Assembly (NCBI RefSeq): GCF_000276665.1
Contig: NW_004955502.1
Span: forward strand, 5,882,846-5,946,845
Direction of reading: 5' to 3'
DNA length: 64,000 bases
Origin: Chinchilla lanigera
Taxonomy: Eukaryota; Chordata; Mammalia; Rodentia; Chinchillidae
A program made the position numbers and the translations under genes. The notes below the pieces were generated by a model. It saw nothing but the letters and a program-made list of their open reading frames with translations, was not told where the DNA came from and ran no database searches. Position 1 is the stretch's first letter. Every line of letters begins with the position of its first letter. Shown here in pieces: positions 23,201 to 33,380 of the stretch.

Positions 23201-24336
23201 ACATTTTTATAATTCATGTATATGTTTTATATAGAGTAAGTTTTCAAAAAGTAGTTAAGTAAGTTCAGTAGTAAAATTATTCTGACTATACTTAGTTTTC
23301 TAAAAATACAATGAATAACAACTTGGTAACTTCCAAAATTTTTAGATTACCATTGTGAATGGTAATTACCATTGTTGGAGGCTGTATGCGTTAAAGAGTG
23401 GAAAGTTGAAGTAAGAAGACCTGGAAATTGCCTGGAAATTGCTTTAATAATTCCCTAGTCTTATTGTGGTGGAAATTATTAATAAGTTTAGGGGGAAAGT
23501 ACATTTGTGCTCTCACAGATGTAGATAAATGCTTTTTCTTTTTGCTATTGTAGGTACTTTATATTAACTAAAAAGTAAATAATTTAGAAATTGTTCTCTC
23601 AATCTTGTATCTTTTTTATTTTTTAGAGTAACTGTGAATGTGGGACTGGAGAAATTAATCTGCAGTGACATTTTATTAAATGTGTGCTTGAAACCAAATG
23701 CCTTACAGGGGTCTGCACAGTTCCTTCCTCTAGGGGTCCTGGGAAACATTCTTCACTTAACTGGTGGCTCAGCTTGCTTCTACTTATCTGACCAATATGG
23801 CACTTTCATCACTGGGCTAGGAGTGCCTACGTTTTAGGTCTTTAATGCCCTTTATCTAACTGGAATCTTGGCCTTTGTTGTGTTACTGACCTCTCCTATA
23901 CTTTAAACTTCAAAGTGTGTTATTTCTGTGCTTATAAACACTGTGAGCTAATATTAGCATTGCACTTCCACCTATTTTTTTTTTACAGGTTATCATATGA
24001 TACTGTGGTACTCTCAGAAGGCTATCTTACAATCACAATACACATGATTATATTTAGCTCTTTAAAGACTATGTTTTTCATCTTTCATTTTTCTCTGACA
24101 AATTAGAATGACTATATTAAATCTATTTTAATCTATTTTTTATCATTGTGCTTTTGGGTAATTAAAATATGTTGCTAAATCTTAGATTTATAATACTATA
24201 TTGAGGTATTTAGAAAACATTTTCCTCTCATTTCATGTCCTTTTAAGCCATTAAACAACTCTTGGACATATTAGTTGTGGAACGGAAATTAGTTGTGGAG
24301 CTAAAAATAATTAATTTAACATTAAATTAAAATTTT
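23201..24336. other. unassigned sequence
   Basis: The only longer frame (23,634-23,837, plus) follows a TTTTTTAG acceptor-like site, but its phase does not fit exon B and it ends at once, so I do not call it an exon. Confidence 0.45.
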
Positions 24337-24480
24337 TGTTTAAGTGGTCAGCAGAATAATGATCCCCTCAAAGATTTTACAGTATAATCCCTAAAACCTG
24401 TATTATGTTTCATGGTTAGGAATAGGGCAGAAAGTACATAACAATTACATTTATCATGGGGAGTTGATACATATTCATAA
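24337..24480 (+). mobile_element. old MaLR (MLT1-like) LTR fragment
   Basis: The run GTGGTCAGCAGAATAATGAT followed by CCCTCAAAGA and AATCCCTAAAACCTGTATTA resembles the start of MLT1-type LTRs. Only about 140 bp are recognisable. Confidence 0.45.
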
Positions 24481-24559
24481 CCATGTTATTTCTTTTTAAA
24501 ATCCTTTTCCTCTCTTTCTTCCCTCTGTCTTGTGGTCCTCTTCCCTTGTGAAAAAAGAT

Positions 24560-25475
24560 CTATCTCCCTGTCCCGTTATCTTTTATTTTGCTTTGTAACT
24601 TGGGTTTCCTGTATTTTTGAGAGTTTTAGTCATGAATGGATGTTGAAGTTTGTCAGAAGCTTGTACCTATTGAGTAACAGTGTGTATTCCTTTCTTTTTG
24701 TTAATGCATTGTATCATATTGATTGATTTCCATGTATTAAACTGTCTTTTAGATGAATTTTACATCATCATGGTGTGTTATCCTTTCAAAATGCTTTTTG
24801 GTTTGCTTATACCTTAGTATATCACATTTACTATTGCATGCTGTAATATACTTTATTATACTATATTTATTACACAATATTTTTGCATCGCATTGATCAG
24901 GAATGCTGCCTGTAGCTCTCTTTTCTAATGGTATTATTCCCTGGTTTTGATAGCAAGTTGGTGCTGTCCTCATAAAACGTATTCAGAAATGTTCCCTCTT
25001 CTATGTTGAGGAAGTGCTTAGGGAAAGTTAATACTCTTGTGTGAGTGATTGGTAGAATTCACCTGTTTGGTGCCCACATTCTTAGTTGAGATATTTTTTA
25101 TTATTGAAGCACTGTCATTGTACTGGTCTGTCACTGATTCTCTTTCTTCTTCATTCAGATTGGTTTTATATTTCCAAGAGTTAATACATTTGTTCTAGGT
25201 TATTGAGTTTTTCACCATATAATTGTTCAGAAGAGTCTCTTAAGATTGATTTTATGTCTGAGACAGCCCTTGTAATATGTCTTATTTTATTTCTAATTAA
25301 GATTAGGGTTCTTTGTACAGTTATGGTTTTGCCAATTTTTTTCTTTGCATTAATGCATTCATACATTCGCTGTTTTCTACCTGTTGTTCCTGTGTTCTGT
25401 ATTTATTTCTGTTCTAATCTTTGTTATTCTTTCCTTCCATAAATTTTGAGTTTAGTTTGTTCTTTTAGTGGACTT
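24560..25475 (-). mobile_element. old LINE-1 fragment, RT/endonuclease linker region
   Basis: Read on the minus strand this is old L1 ORF2 sequence. Plus-strand signs are ATTGATTGATTTCC (24,718), GATAGCAAGTTGGTGCTGTC (24,949) and TTTGAGTTTAGTTTGTTC (25,444), all typical of antisense L1 RT sequence. It is too diverged for open frames of any length. Confidence 0.8.
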
Positions 25476-26030
25476 CAATACTTCACTTACAATAATGGAT
25501 AGAACATCCAGACAGAAAATCAATAAAGAAAAAGCCAATTTGAACAAGAGTATAACACAAATGCTTTTAACTGACATATACAGAACTTTCCACTCAACAG
25601 CAGAAGAATAAACATTCTTCTCAAGCACACATCAACTATTTTACAGAATATATTGTTTTAGGACACAAAAAACTTAATTTTAGAAAACTGAAATTATTCA
25701 GAGTTCCTTTGTTGACCAAAATGGAGTGAAACTAAAATTTAACAACCATGAGTTAAACAGAAATATGCAACCTAAACAACACACTTTTTAAGTTACTATA
25801 TTTACTCAAAGAGAAAATCTAGAGAATTTCAAAAATATATCCAGATAAGTAAAAATGAAAGCAAAATGTATCAAAATGTATGGCTTACAGCAAAAAATAA
25901 TAAGAAAGCTTTTTTAAGGATAAATAACTGCATTGAAAAAATAAAGATACCAAATAAAAAATACTTTAAGATGTTTTAAACACAGATTTATAGCTTAAGC
26001 TAGAATCCCTGAAGTTTTATTTACCAAATA
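25476..26030 (+). mobile_element. old LINE-1 fragment, endonuclease region
   Basis: Plus-strand L1 ORF2 endonuclease sequence, with CATCCAGACAGAAAATCAAT and GAATAAACATTCTTCTCAAG as landmarks. It meets the minus-strand L1 fragment head to head. Confidence 0.8.
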
Positions 26031-26039
26031 TCCAGTCTT

Positions 26040-26165
26040 TTAGACACATTAACTTTCTGTTTGTAAGATGGAGTTAAGAAATGTGCTACCACCTAAGGCT
26101 GTTGAGAATTTTCAAATGGGAAATGAAAATGAAGTGCTCAACATAATACTTAGTATCATATCGTA
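26040..26165 (+). mobile_element. MIR SINE fragment
   Basis: Shows the MIR core and tail pattern: CTTTCTGTTTGTAAGATGG, a CTACC/AGGCTGTTG segment, then GAAATGAAAATGAAGTGCTC. Confidence 0.6.
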
Positions 26166-26309
26166 GATATTTGTTATATTTACTTTTCCCCTTGAGAAGT
26201 AACCAGATTCTGTTTTCTTCACTCTTTCTGGTACAGTGTAGTCACAGTGCTGTAGCAAAAAGGCACAAAAAGCCTTTTTCTTTCCTGTTTTTTAATTTGC
26301 TGCTGCTGC

Positions 26310-26505
26310 TTTTTTTTTTTTTTTGGTGATCTGGGAATCAAACACCTGGTCTTTCTCAAATGGACTATATTCCCAGCCTTTTTTTTTTTTATTTTGAGAC
26401 AGGGGTATCAATAAGCTTTCCAGGTGGGACTTCAGCTTGAAGACCTTCTGCCTCAGCCTCCCTAACTGCTGGGATTATAACCATGTACTACGTTGCCCAG
26501 GTACA
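26310..26505 (-). mobile_element. B4-type SINE (ID + B1 dimer)
   Basis: A poly-T start, an ID-like part (GGGAATCAAACACC, TATTCCCAGCC), a T-rich linker, then an antisense B1-like part (GAGACAGGGG, GCCTCAGCCTCC, GCTGGGATTATAACC). Confidence 0.85.
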
Positions 26506-26624
26506 ACAAAGTTTTTTAAAATTAAAAATACTATAATACAGCAATGAAAATAAGTGACAAGTCATATTTTCTATACTCCCAGTCTCTTATATACTATCTA
26601 CCAGTTACCTTAACAACAGGTCCA

Positions 26625-26647
26625 CCTGACCTGACCTGACCTGACCT
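26625..26647. repeat. (CCTGA)4 pentamer microsatellite
   Basis: Four perfect CCTGA units plus CCT. On the minus strand this reads overlapping AGGTCAGGTCAGG, that is, nuclear-receptor half-sites in direct repeat. Confidence 0.9.
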
Positions 26648-27314
26648 TACAGGTGTGCTTCCATCTCTCACACGTTAGGATACCACTTGTTATTGCTAAA
26701 TACCTTTCCATAGCTGTTGCTTCTCAGTGACTTGCAAGCTAGTAGGGCTGTTTTAATTACAGAAAAGCACTGTAAATTAATGCTGTAAGTTTCTCAATTT
26801 CATCTACTCTTTGCACCAGTCCTTTTATATCACTAGTGCTGTTATATCACATTGACAGTTGGTGATTTCACCCTAGACTGGCTTTTGGTTTGAATCACAG
26901 TGACTTTTTTGCCTAGACCATCTTAAGGCAGTTTATGGATAAATCTGAACATGTAGTTCATGAGATCAGATTTTTTTCAACCAGTGTGTATCTTTTCATG
27001 GTATACTGAAATGCATTCATGCTATAATTGTATTGACCAGTAAAATACATTGACTTTTTAATTTAATTCTATCTAGGTAGCAGCATTTATTACACATTTC
27101 TTTGCTACAATTTAGGACATCATTTTAATAATGACACTTTTTTTCCCTGTAAGGTCTTTCTGAAAGGGTTGGCCCTTACAGTGTTTCTTTTTATTATAGA
27201 TGTTTATAAATCTCTTAAATTCACCTCAGTGATTTTTACTTATTCTCAGTCTGTTGTATTCTAAAATATTCTTGGAAAAATATAAATTCAGGCTATTGTT
27301 AAACCTCTATAACC

Positions 27315-27316
<2 letters not shown>

Positions 27317-27350
<34 letters not shown>

Positions 27351-27428
27351 CTCCGGTACCGGGAACCGAACTCACGACCTTGCGCTTGCCAGGCAGGCGC
27401 TTTGCTGCTGAGCTAAATCCCCAGCCCC
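27317..27428 (-). mobile_element. young ID-type SINE (GGTACCGG subfamily)
   Basis: A long T-tract followed by CTCCGGTACCGGGAACCGAA and ending AGCTAAATCCCCAGCCCC: tRNA-derived SINE in reverse orientation. The flanking CTCTATAACCTATTTT is duplicated on both sides, a direct sign of L1-mediated insertion. Confidence 0.95.
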
Positions 27429-27655
27429 TCTATAACCTATTTTTATCATTATGTTGAGCTAAATTTAGAAAAGAAACTCTAAGTTAATTTCCTTTCAGGT
27501 TTAGTTTAATTTGATTATTATTTACTGGAACATTATATCATCAGCTAAAATCTTAACACTATTTTTGATCATTGCATCAGTATATAAATCAAACATGTCT
27601 TAGATTTCAAATAAGGGTTTAACTTTTAGTACTGCTACAGAAGAAAGAGGAACAG

Positions 27656-28410
27656 TATCTTGGTTACTTTTCTCTGATTCTTGAGACAAAATACCTGATG
27701 CATAAAATTAAGGAAGGAAAGATGTCTTGGTTACTTTTCTCTCCTTGCTGAGACAAAATACCCAGTGTCCAAAATGAAGGAAGGAAAGGTTTACTTAGCT
27801 TACAGTTTGTGGAGGCTTCAGTCCATACTTGGCTGGCTCTGAGGCAGAAGATAGCAAAGCAAGAAGAGCAAGGGGGGGAATGGCAGCCAAACAGCAAACA
27901 GCCAGAGCAAAAGAAGAAATGGCAGCAAGCAGCTTCTTTCCCTGCCTTACATTGTAAACAGGCTATCCCCACCTAAGGGGCGTGTAGCTCTCACATAATC
28001 TCCATGCTCTCCTCTTCCACAGGCTCAGGATGTATACAAAATAAGTACACTGGCTTTCTGCTGAGTCACTTAGCCAAACCTCTACACTCCCCAAGCTGAC
28101 ACAATGTATCAACCATAACAAAAGGTTTATTTAGCTTTCAGTTTGTGGAGATGTCAGTCTGTAATAAGCTGGCTCCAAGGCAGAGTGGCACATGGCAGAA
28201 GGCAATAGTTTATGGCTGCAAAAAACAGCAAAAGCAACAAGAGCATAAGAGGAGGAACGCAGCAAGCAGCCTCTTTCTCTCCCTTACATTGTAGCAAGCT
28301 GGCTCCAGGGCAGGTGTAGCACTCACACCCATGAACCAATCATAAACTGTAGAAGCCCGCCTCATGATCTCATGAGGCTTTGGGGAGGCAACTAGACACA
28401 AACCATAACA
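27656..28410 (-). mobile_element. MaLR solo LTR, split by a second LTR
   Basis: The outer LTR starts TATCTTGGTTACTTTTCT, is interrupted after 27,722 and resumes at 28,121 with AAAGGTTTATTTAGC; it ends AAACCATAACA at 28,410. Flanks AACAG and AATAG (one mismatch) give its own target duplication. The reverse-strand frames over it are not genes. Confidence 0.9.
27723..28120 (-). mobile_element. MaLR solo LTR nested in the outer LTR
   Basis: A complete 398-bp LTR (TGTCTTGGTTAC ... CAACCATAACA) of the same type as its host. It is flanked by AAAGA and AAAGG, copies of the target AAAGG that is intact in related LTRs. This proves a later insertion into the older LTR. Confidence 0.9.
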
Positions 28411-28559
28411 AATAGAAAACAACTTTGTTCAATTTACTTTAAAAATGTACTATACATTTCACAATTTCTTACTAAGATAATTAGGAGCAGTCTACTGTCA
28501 CTATATATTTTATAATTTGTATAAACTTTGTATATATATTTTTATGTATTTTTTCATAT

Positions 28560-28700
28560 GGTGTTTATCAACTGTTCTGGCAAGAAGACTGAGAAGTGAT
28601 TATCACTGCCTTAAGTTTATGCATGAAAAAACTGAGGCAACACAGTTTGAAGGACTCATTGAAAATTAATTAATTAACCAGTAATGGAAATGCTGAGGTA
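28560..28700 (-). mobile_element. MIR SINE fragment
   Basis: CATGAAAAAACTGAGGCAAC followed by an AAGGACTCATT segment is the antisense MIR pattern. Confidence 0.6.
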
Positions 28701-29539
28701 TAATGCTACAAATATTTTATTCTTTCTACTGTATCATACAGTCATAATTAATTTTAAAATTATCTTTATTTTTCCTAAATGCAAAAGAAACTTACTGACT
28801 TCTGTTTATGGTTAAAAATATTCATTGGAAATCAAAGACCTTAGTAAAATTTCTCTGAATTTCATAAGGAGCCTGTTTACAGTTTGCCTGATAAATTGCT
28901 GTATTTCATTTGTGCAGAGATTTACGATTATAGATAGCAAGAAGTTCTGTTCTGTAGTATGATATAGAAGCACCTTGTTTTCTTTATTGGCTATAAATAA
29001 CCATCTGTTGGGAACTTTATAATTGCATGTAGAGCTTTGTACCCTTAGTTTCTAATTGAATATAAATTATGCAGTAGGGGAAATATATTTCTCCCTGTTT
29101 TAATAAGTTTTGTAAAATACATTTTAAATTTGAGAATCATTATAAATGAAATTTTGAAGCTATTATTTTTAGGGTGTTTTCCCCTAGTAATTGTATTTAT
29201 AAATGTTGAGGATGATTAAATTATAGCTAGCAAATATGAGACTTAAAAATGAGATATGTCACTTGGAAAGTGTCTTCTAATTCTCTGGGAGATTCTGAGG
29301 AGTAATTCTCCCATCTTTGTCTCTGTCTACTGTCTTATGATGATGAAAAACTGGTACTCTTAGAGGTATTTTGCTGCATCTGAAGGGTTACACTGCCACA
29401 TAAAGGAGATAAAGCCCAGAGAATCATAGAAAATCCAAGCCAGAGCTAAGTTAAGTCAACACTGAAGCCAGCTAATTTCCTGCTTTCCAATCATATGAAT
29501 TGGTGCATTTTGTTAGTATTTAAGGTGGTATGAGTTGGA
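28701..29539. other. unassigned AT-rich sequence
   Basis: No gene or recognisable repeat. Confidence 0.5.
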
Positions 29540-29740
29540 TTTTCTGTAGCTTCAAGCATAACACATCTTAACTGGCTAGGACATGACAAGGAATTTGGGT
29601 TTTGTTTGACATACACTGCAATAGGATGCCACTGACTGTTCACCTTGGAACAGCATCAGGATAATTGATTGGAGAAGAACAAGTGGGAGAAGTAGGGGAA
29701 CACATAAGGTCATGTACTAATTATGTGAAAGTGAATGGTT
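29540..29740 (-). mobile_element. ancient L2-like fragment
   Basis: The run from AAGGAATTTGGGTTTTGTTT through AGGATGCCACTGACTGTT matches the same old repeat pattern as at 9.4-10.0 kb. Confidence 0.4.
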
Positions 29741-30227
29741 GCATAGTAGGGAGTATCATAATTGTGATAGCTGTACCTGTCAAAAATACATACTAGAAGA
29801 AGAACTATACACTCAAATATTTCTCATTCAAGTTCATAGATAGAGAACACACATATAATATGATGCCTATATTTTTTTATTTTAAAGAGAATAAAAAACA
29901 ATAAAAATGATGCCAAATTTTAAAACAAGATGATAGGAAATTAACAATGGCTATTATATTGCATATTATTATCTTCTAAGTAGTTGCTCAGATTACCAGA
30001 TACAGGCATGCAAAATTGATAATACAATATAAGTACCAACTGTTCCTTTTGATGAACTAATAGACATTAGTAGTAGAGTTATCTTAGCTATCTTGTGTAT
30101 AAATCTTGATTGAAACAATAGTAATAAAAGGTTGTGAACATGCTTGGAAAAAAGGAGACTGATTGAGATCACTATGAAGTAGCTCTGAGCAGGATTTAAA
30201 TTAACCAGTTGGCTTTTCATGTTTATT

Positions 30228-30608
30228 TGTGAGTCTGTCCAAGGCCTAGGCCCCTTGTGCAGAGATGGGCAGTGGACTCATAGTGAAACTCTGTTAGTCA
30301 CTGGTCCCTTCTGAGCCCTGTAATGGGGGGACAAAGCCATGAGGCCTCAAAGGACAAGACAAGGCCACAGCTAAGGACAGTTGGCTCCAGCCTCAACTAA
30401 CTAAAGACTGTAGCTTCAGGCATGTCACTCCTGGGTGGAGAGTTTAACATAATGTCTTACTTGGAGAAGTCCTTGAGGGCTTCTCGACTTTCCTCAGTAT
30501 TCCCTTCCCTTGTTTTGATAATTAAATAAATAGGGCTCCCCGAGAAGATCTTTGTCTGAGTCCCCAGAGAATCTCGAATTCTGCAAGAGGGGTTTGGCCC
30601 TAAAATCA
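30228..30608 (+). mobile_element. ERV-type LTR
   Basis: About 380 bp starting TGTGAGTCTGTCCAAGGCC. It has a polyadenylation signal AATAAA at 30,535-30,540 followed by a C/G-rich R-U5-like segment (CTCCCCGAGAAGATCTTTGT ... GAATTCTGCAAGAGG). It resembles a gammaretrovirus-like LTR. Ends and target duplication are uncertain, and no internal viral genes are visible nearby. Confidence 0.6.
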
Positions 30609-32940
30609 TACCACCTGACTCATTCATTTAAACACTTGCGCACACACTCTTTTGGGAGACTGTGGAACTGATCAGTCTGCAATAACTAAGAGATAACATT
30701 ACTGCATTTTAGGAGACCACATAGTAATAATAAGATATGAGAAGCAAGAAAGCACTTAGTTTGTAAATGCCTTAGCAGATGTTTGAAAACAGAATAATAC
30801 AAGAGAATTTGAGAACTTTGTTCACCAATTAGTTGACATAGTAAAATCTGCCAGGGACTTAAAAATTATTTTTTTGTTGAAACTAAATTAGTCGAAACTA
30901 AATTAGTTGAAAAAATTAGTTTTTTGTTGAAAAACTAAAAAACAGATGAAAGAATAGAGGGCAGTTGCTGAAATATAAAGTAAGGAACATTGGTCAGAGG
31001 CATGCTTGAGAAACACTAAAAGCATGGACCTCACATGGCATGCAAACCCCACTCCTACAACCAGAAAAACAAGAGATTTATTTTCAGGAAGTAAAAAATA
31101 AATGGCATCTGGCTGGGGAAATTAGACTTGAACTAGAGTTGAAAGTGAAGATACCATATTTTTAATAATGATGACTAAATAAACATTATAGGTTGTTGGT
31201 GCTTTCACAACTGACTTCCCTCATTTGACCCTGTAATATTGGCAAGACTAAAGATAAGAACAATTTGTTGTAGAAATTTTGACCATTTCAAGACAAAAGG
31301 CATGCATGTCCTAGTATCAGATTCCCTAAAGGAAATGGAACTGTTAGATCACACTATTTAAACCTTACTATACACTGGCTCCTTCGATGAAGCATAAGCT
31401 TCCAATCATCTTTTAGTGTGTGCTCGTAAATCTAAGTGTATAACTCAGGGTTGGAAAATTGCTGAGGAGAAAATCTAATAATGAGGATCAGACCTTGAAA
31501 ACAACATAAAGGAACCAGAGAGCATGAAGAAATGCAGAAATATTTAACAAATAAAAATGAAAACAGGGCTTTTAATTTTCCTGAGAAGAGAAAAGATCTC
31601 CTTAAAGAATATGATAATAAAAATATTTGAGTTTAAAGTTTGGAAAGTTAGTTAATAGGAAAATGTGGTAGCAATATAAAAATTAGAGCTGTAGTTGTAC
31701 AGTGCATTTAAATAATAGAAATTGTACAAACAAGAAACCAAGGAAATCATTAAAGACAATTTCTAAATTTTCTAAAACATAAAAATCCTTCATTTCTAGG
31801 TTGAAAGTCTACCAAGTGCCCAGTAACTGCATGGGAATACACTTATACTTAGGGTAATACTGTGAAACTTCAGAATAGTAGAACAAAGAAAAAATCCTAT
31901 TATGCTTTCAGAGAGAAGAGGGAAAATAAAACTATAATTCTCAAGCCACATATCAGGGATACAAAAACTTTAGATTTCTAAAAACCAACAGTGGAAGACT
32001 TGAAGATATTGGAAGCTTCCCAAATGTTTTTTCAATAAATTTATTTCCAAACCAGTTTTATCCCTGGTAAAACTATGAGTCAAGTGTAAGGTAACTTGAG
32101 TATATTTTTAGATATATTATGTCTCCAAATATACTTGTGTATACCTTTTCTCACGATGGTATTCTACAATAAAATAAACTAGGAAACCAAGAAAAAAGAT
32201 GAGATTGAGAAAACTAAAGAGACAACATATGAGTGTAAATGAAATTGAAAAGAGACTTCACGATGACAGCTGTGCAGTAGGTCTACAGGGCAATCATTCT
32301 GGATTAGAGTAAGTTAGAGGATTCTAAAAATTAAAAAAATGACATTGATCTAATATATAATACATGGGAACCTCTGAAAAGCAAATTAAAACAACTGGTA
32401 AAGTTTTGCAGGTATTGGTTAATTAAGTGCATGCAAAAGTAAACCAGTGAATAAAATAAGACATTACTAACTACATGGAAAATATGTAGAAAAGGAAAAT
32501 AGATAGTATTCTATGTAGCTTGGTTGTGTGCAGTTTTTAGGTAGCTACAATAATGTAAATGAGATTCAATAACATTCAACCCAAAGTTAAGAATGAAAAG
32601 TATGAAGAAAGTGGGGAGAAAAGAAGGAAGAAAGTGTAGATAAGTAAATGCAAATAAAAAAATCAAACTGTAAGCTTCCAGAGTGGAAAATCAATATTTT
32701 AAAAAGTACATTGTTTAAATTAATGTGGATAATTACTGAAAAAATCAGCCAAGAATCTTGAAATGAGAAGGTAATGGAAAAGGGATAGAATGCTACCCTC
32801 CTGGAATAAATGTTGTCCATCTATAAGACAGAATATGTCTGAGCAGCATTAATACAAATAAGATCATAGTAAATAAGCATTAGAGGGAGAATCTAGAGGG
32901 TTTGAGAATGGATTTAATATAAGATCAGAGAGAAGTAGAC
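30609..32940. other. unassigned AT-rich sequence
   Basis: No exon or clear interspersed repeat over 2.3 kb. A small internal repeat of GAAACTAAATTAGT-like units lies at 30,874-30,945. Confidence 0.5.
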
Positions 32941-33380
32941 ATCAACATTATGCTTGGTTCTGACAATGAAAAGTTCTAGATGCCATTTATTCATGAAAGG
33001 AGGGCTGGCAGTGGAAAAGAGGGCACATTTCCTTTTAGATATATTGACTTTTATGATGACCATAGGACAGGCAATGCAAAGTGGTTGACATTATCCATCT
33101 GAAGCTCAAAGGAGATTGCTGGCTTGGAGATAAATATATTCTTCATAGCATATAAAAAAATTTTTGTCTGTGTTTTTTGAACTGTGAGAAAACAAATCAT
33201 AAACAGGAAACCCTGAGGAGCTCCAGCGTTAAGGGATCAGGTGGAGATGAAGAAGCCTGCAAAGAATTTAAACTAGAGGATGATGTGGTAGGAGAAAAGT
33301 TAGAGGAGTACTGTCCTTGCCGTGGAAGCCAACATTGCAAGAAAGTCCTAGTCAGCTGTGCTACGTGTTAGTCAGAGCTC
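32941..33380 (-). mobile_element. ancient L2-like fragment
   Basis: The segment GGCTTGGAGATAAATATATTC, then GATGAAGAAGCCTGCAAAGA and GGTAGGAGAAAAGTTAGAGG fits the old repeat family seen at 9.4 kb. It explains the 64-codon frame at 33,177-33,371, which is not a gene. Confidence 0.45.

Noticed and set aside
23634..23837. 67-codon frame after a TTTTTTAG acceptor-like site
   Set aside because: Phase does not fit exon B, there is no donor in a sensible place, and the frame ends in a stop without a nearby polyadenylation signal.
26300..27350. Possible CRISPR-like or regularly spaced repeats
   Set aside because: Spacing is irregular; the repeats are SINEs, T-tracts and a pentamer microsatellite typical of mammalian DNA.
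33177..33371. 64-codon frame with Cys and acidic residues
   Set aside because: It lies within a segment that matches an ancient interspersed repeat.
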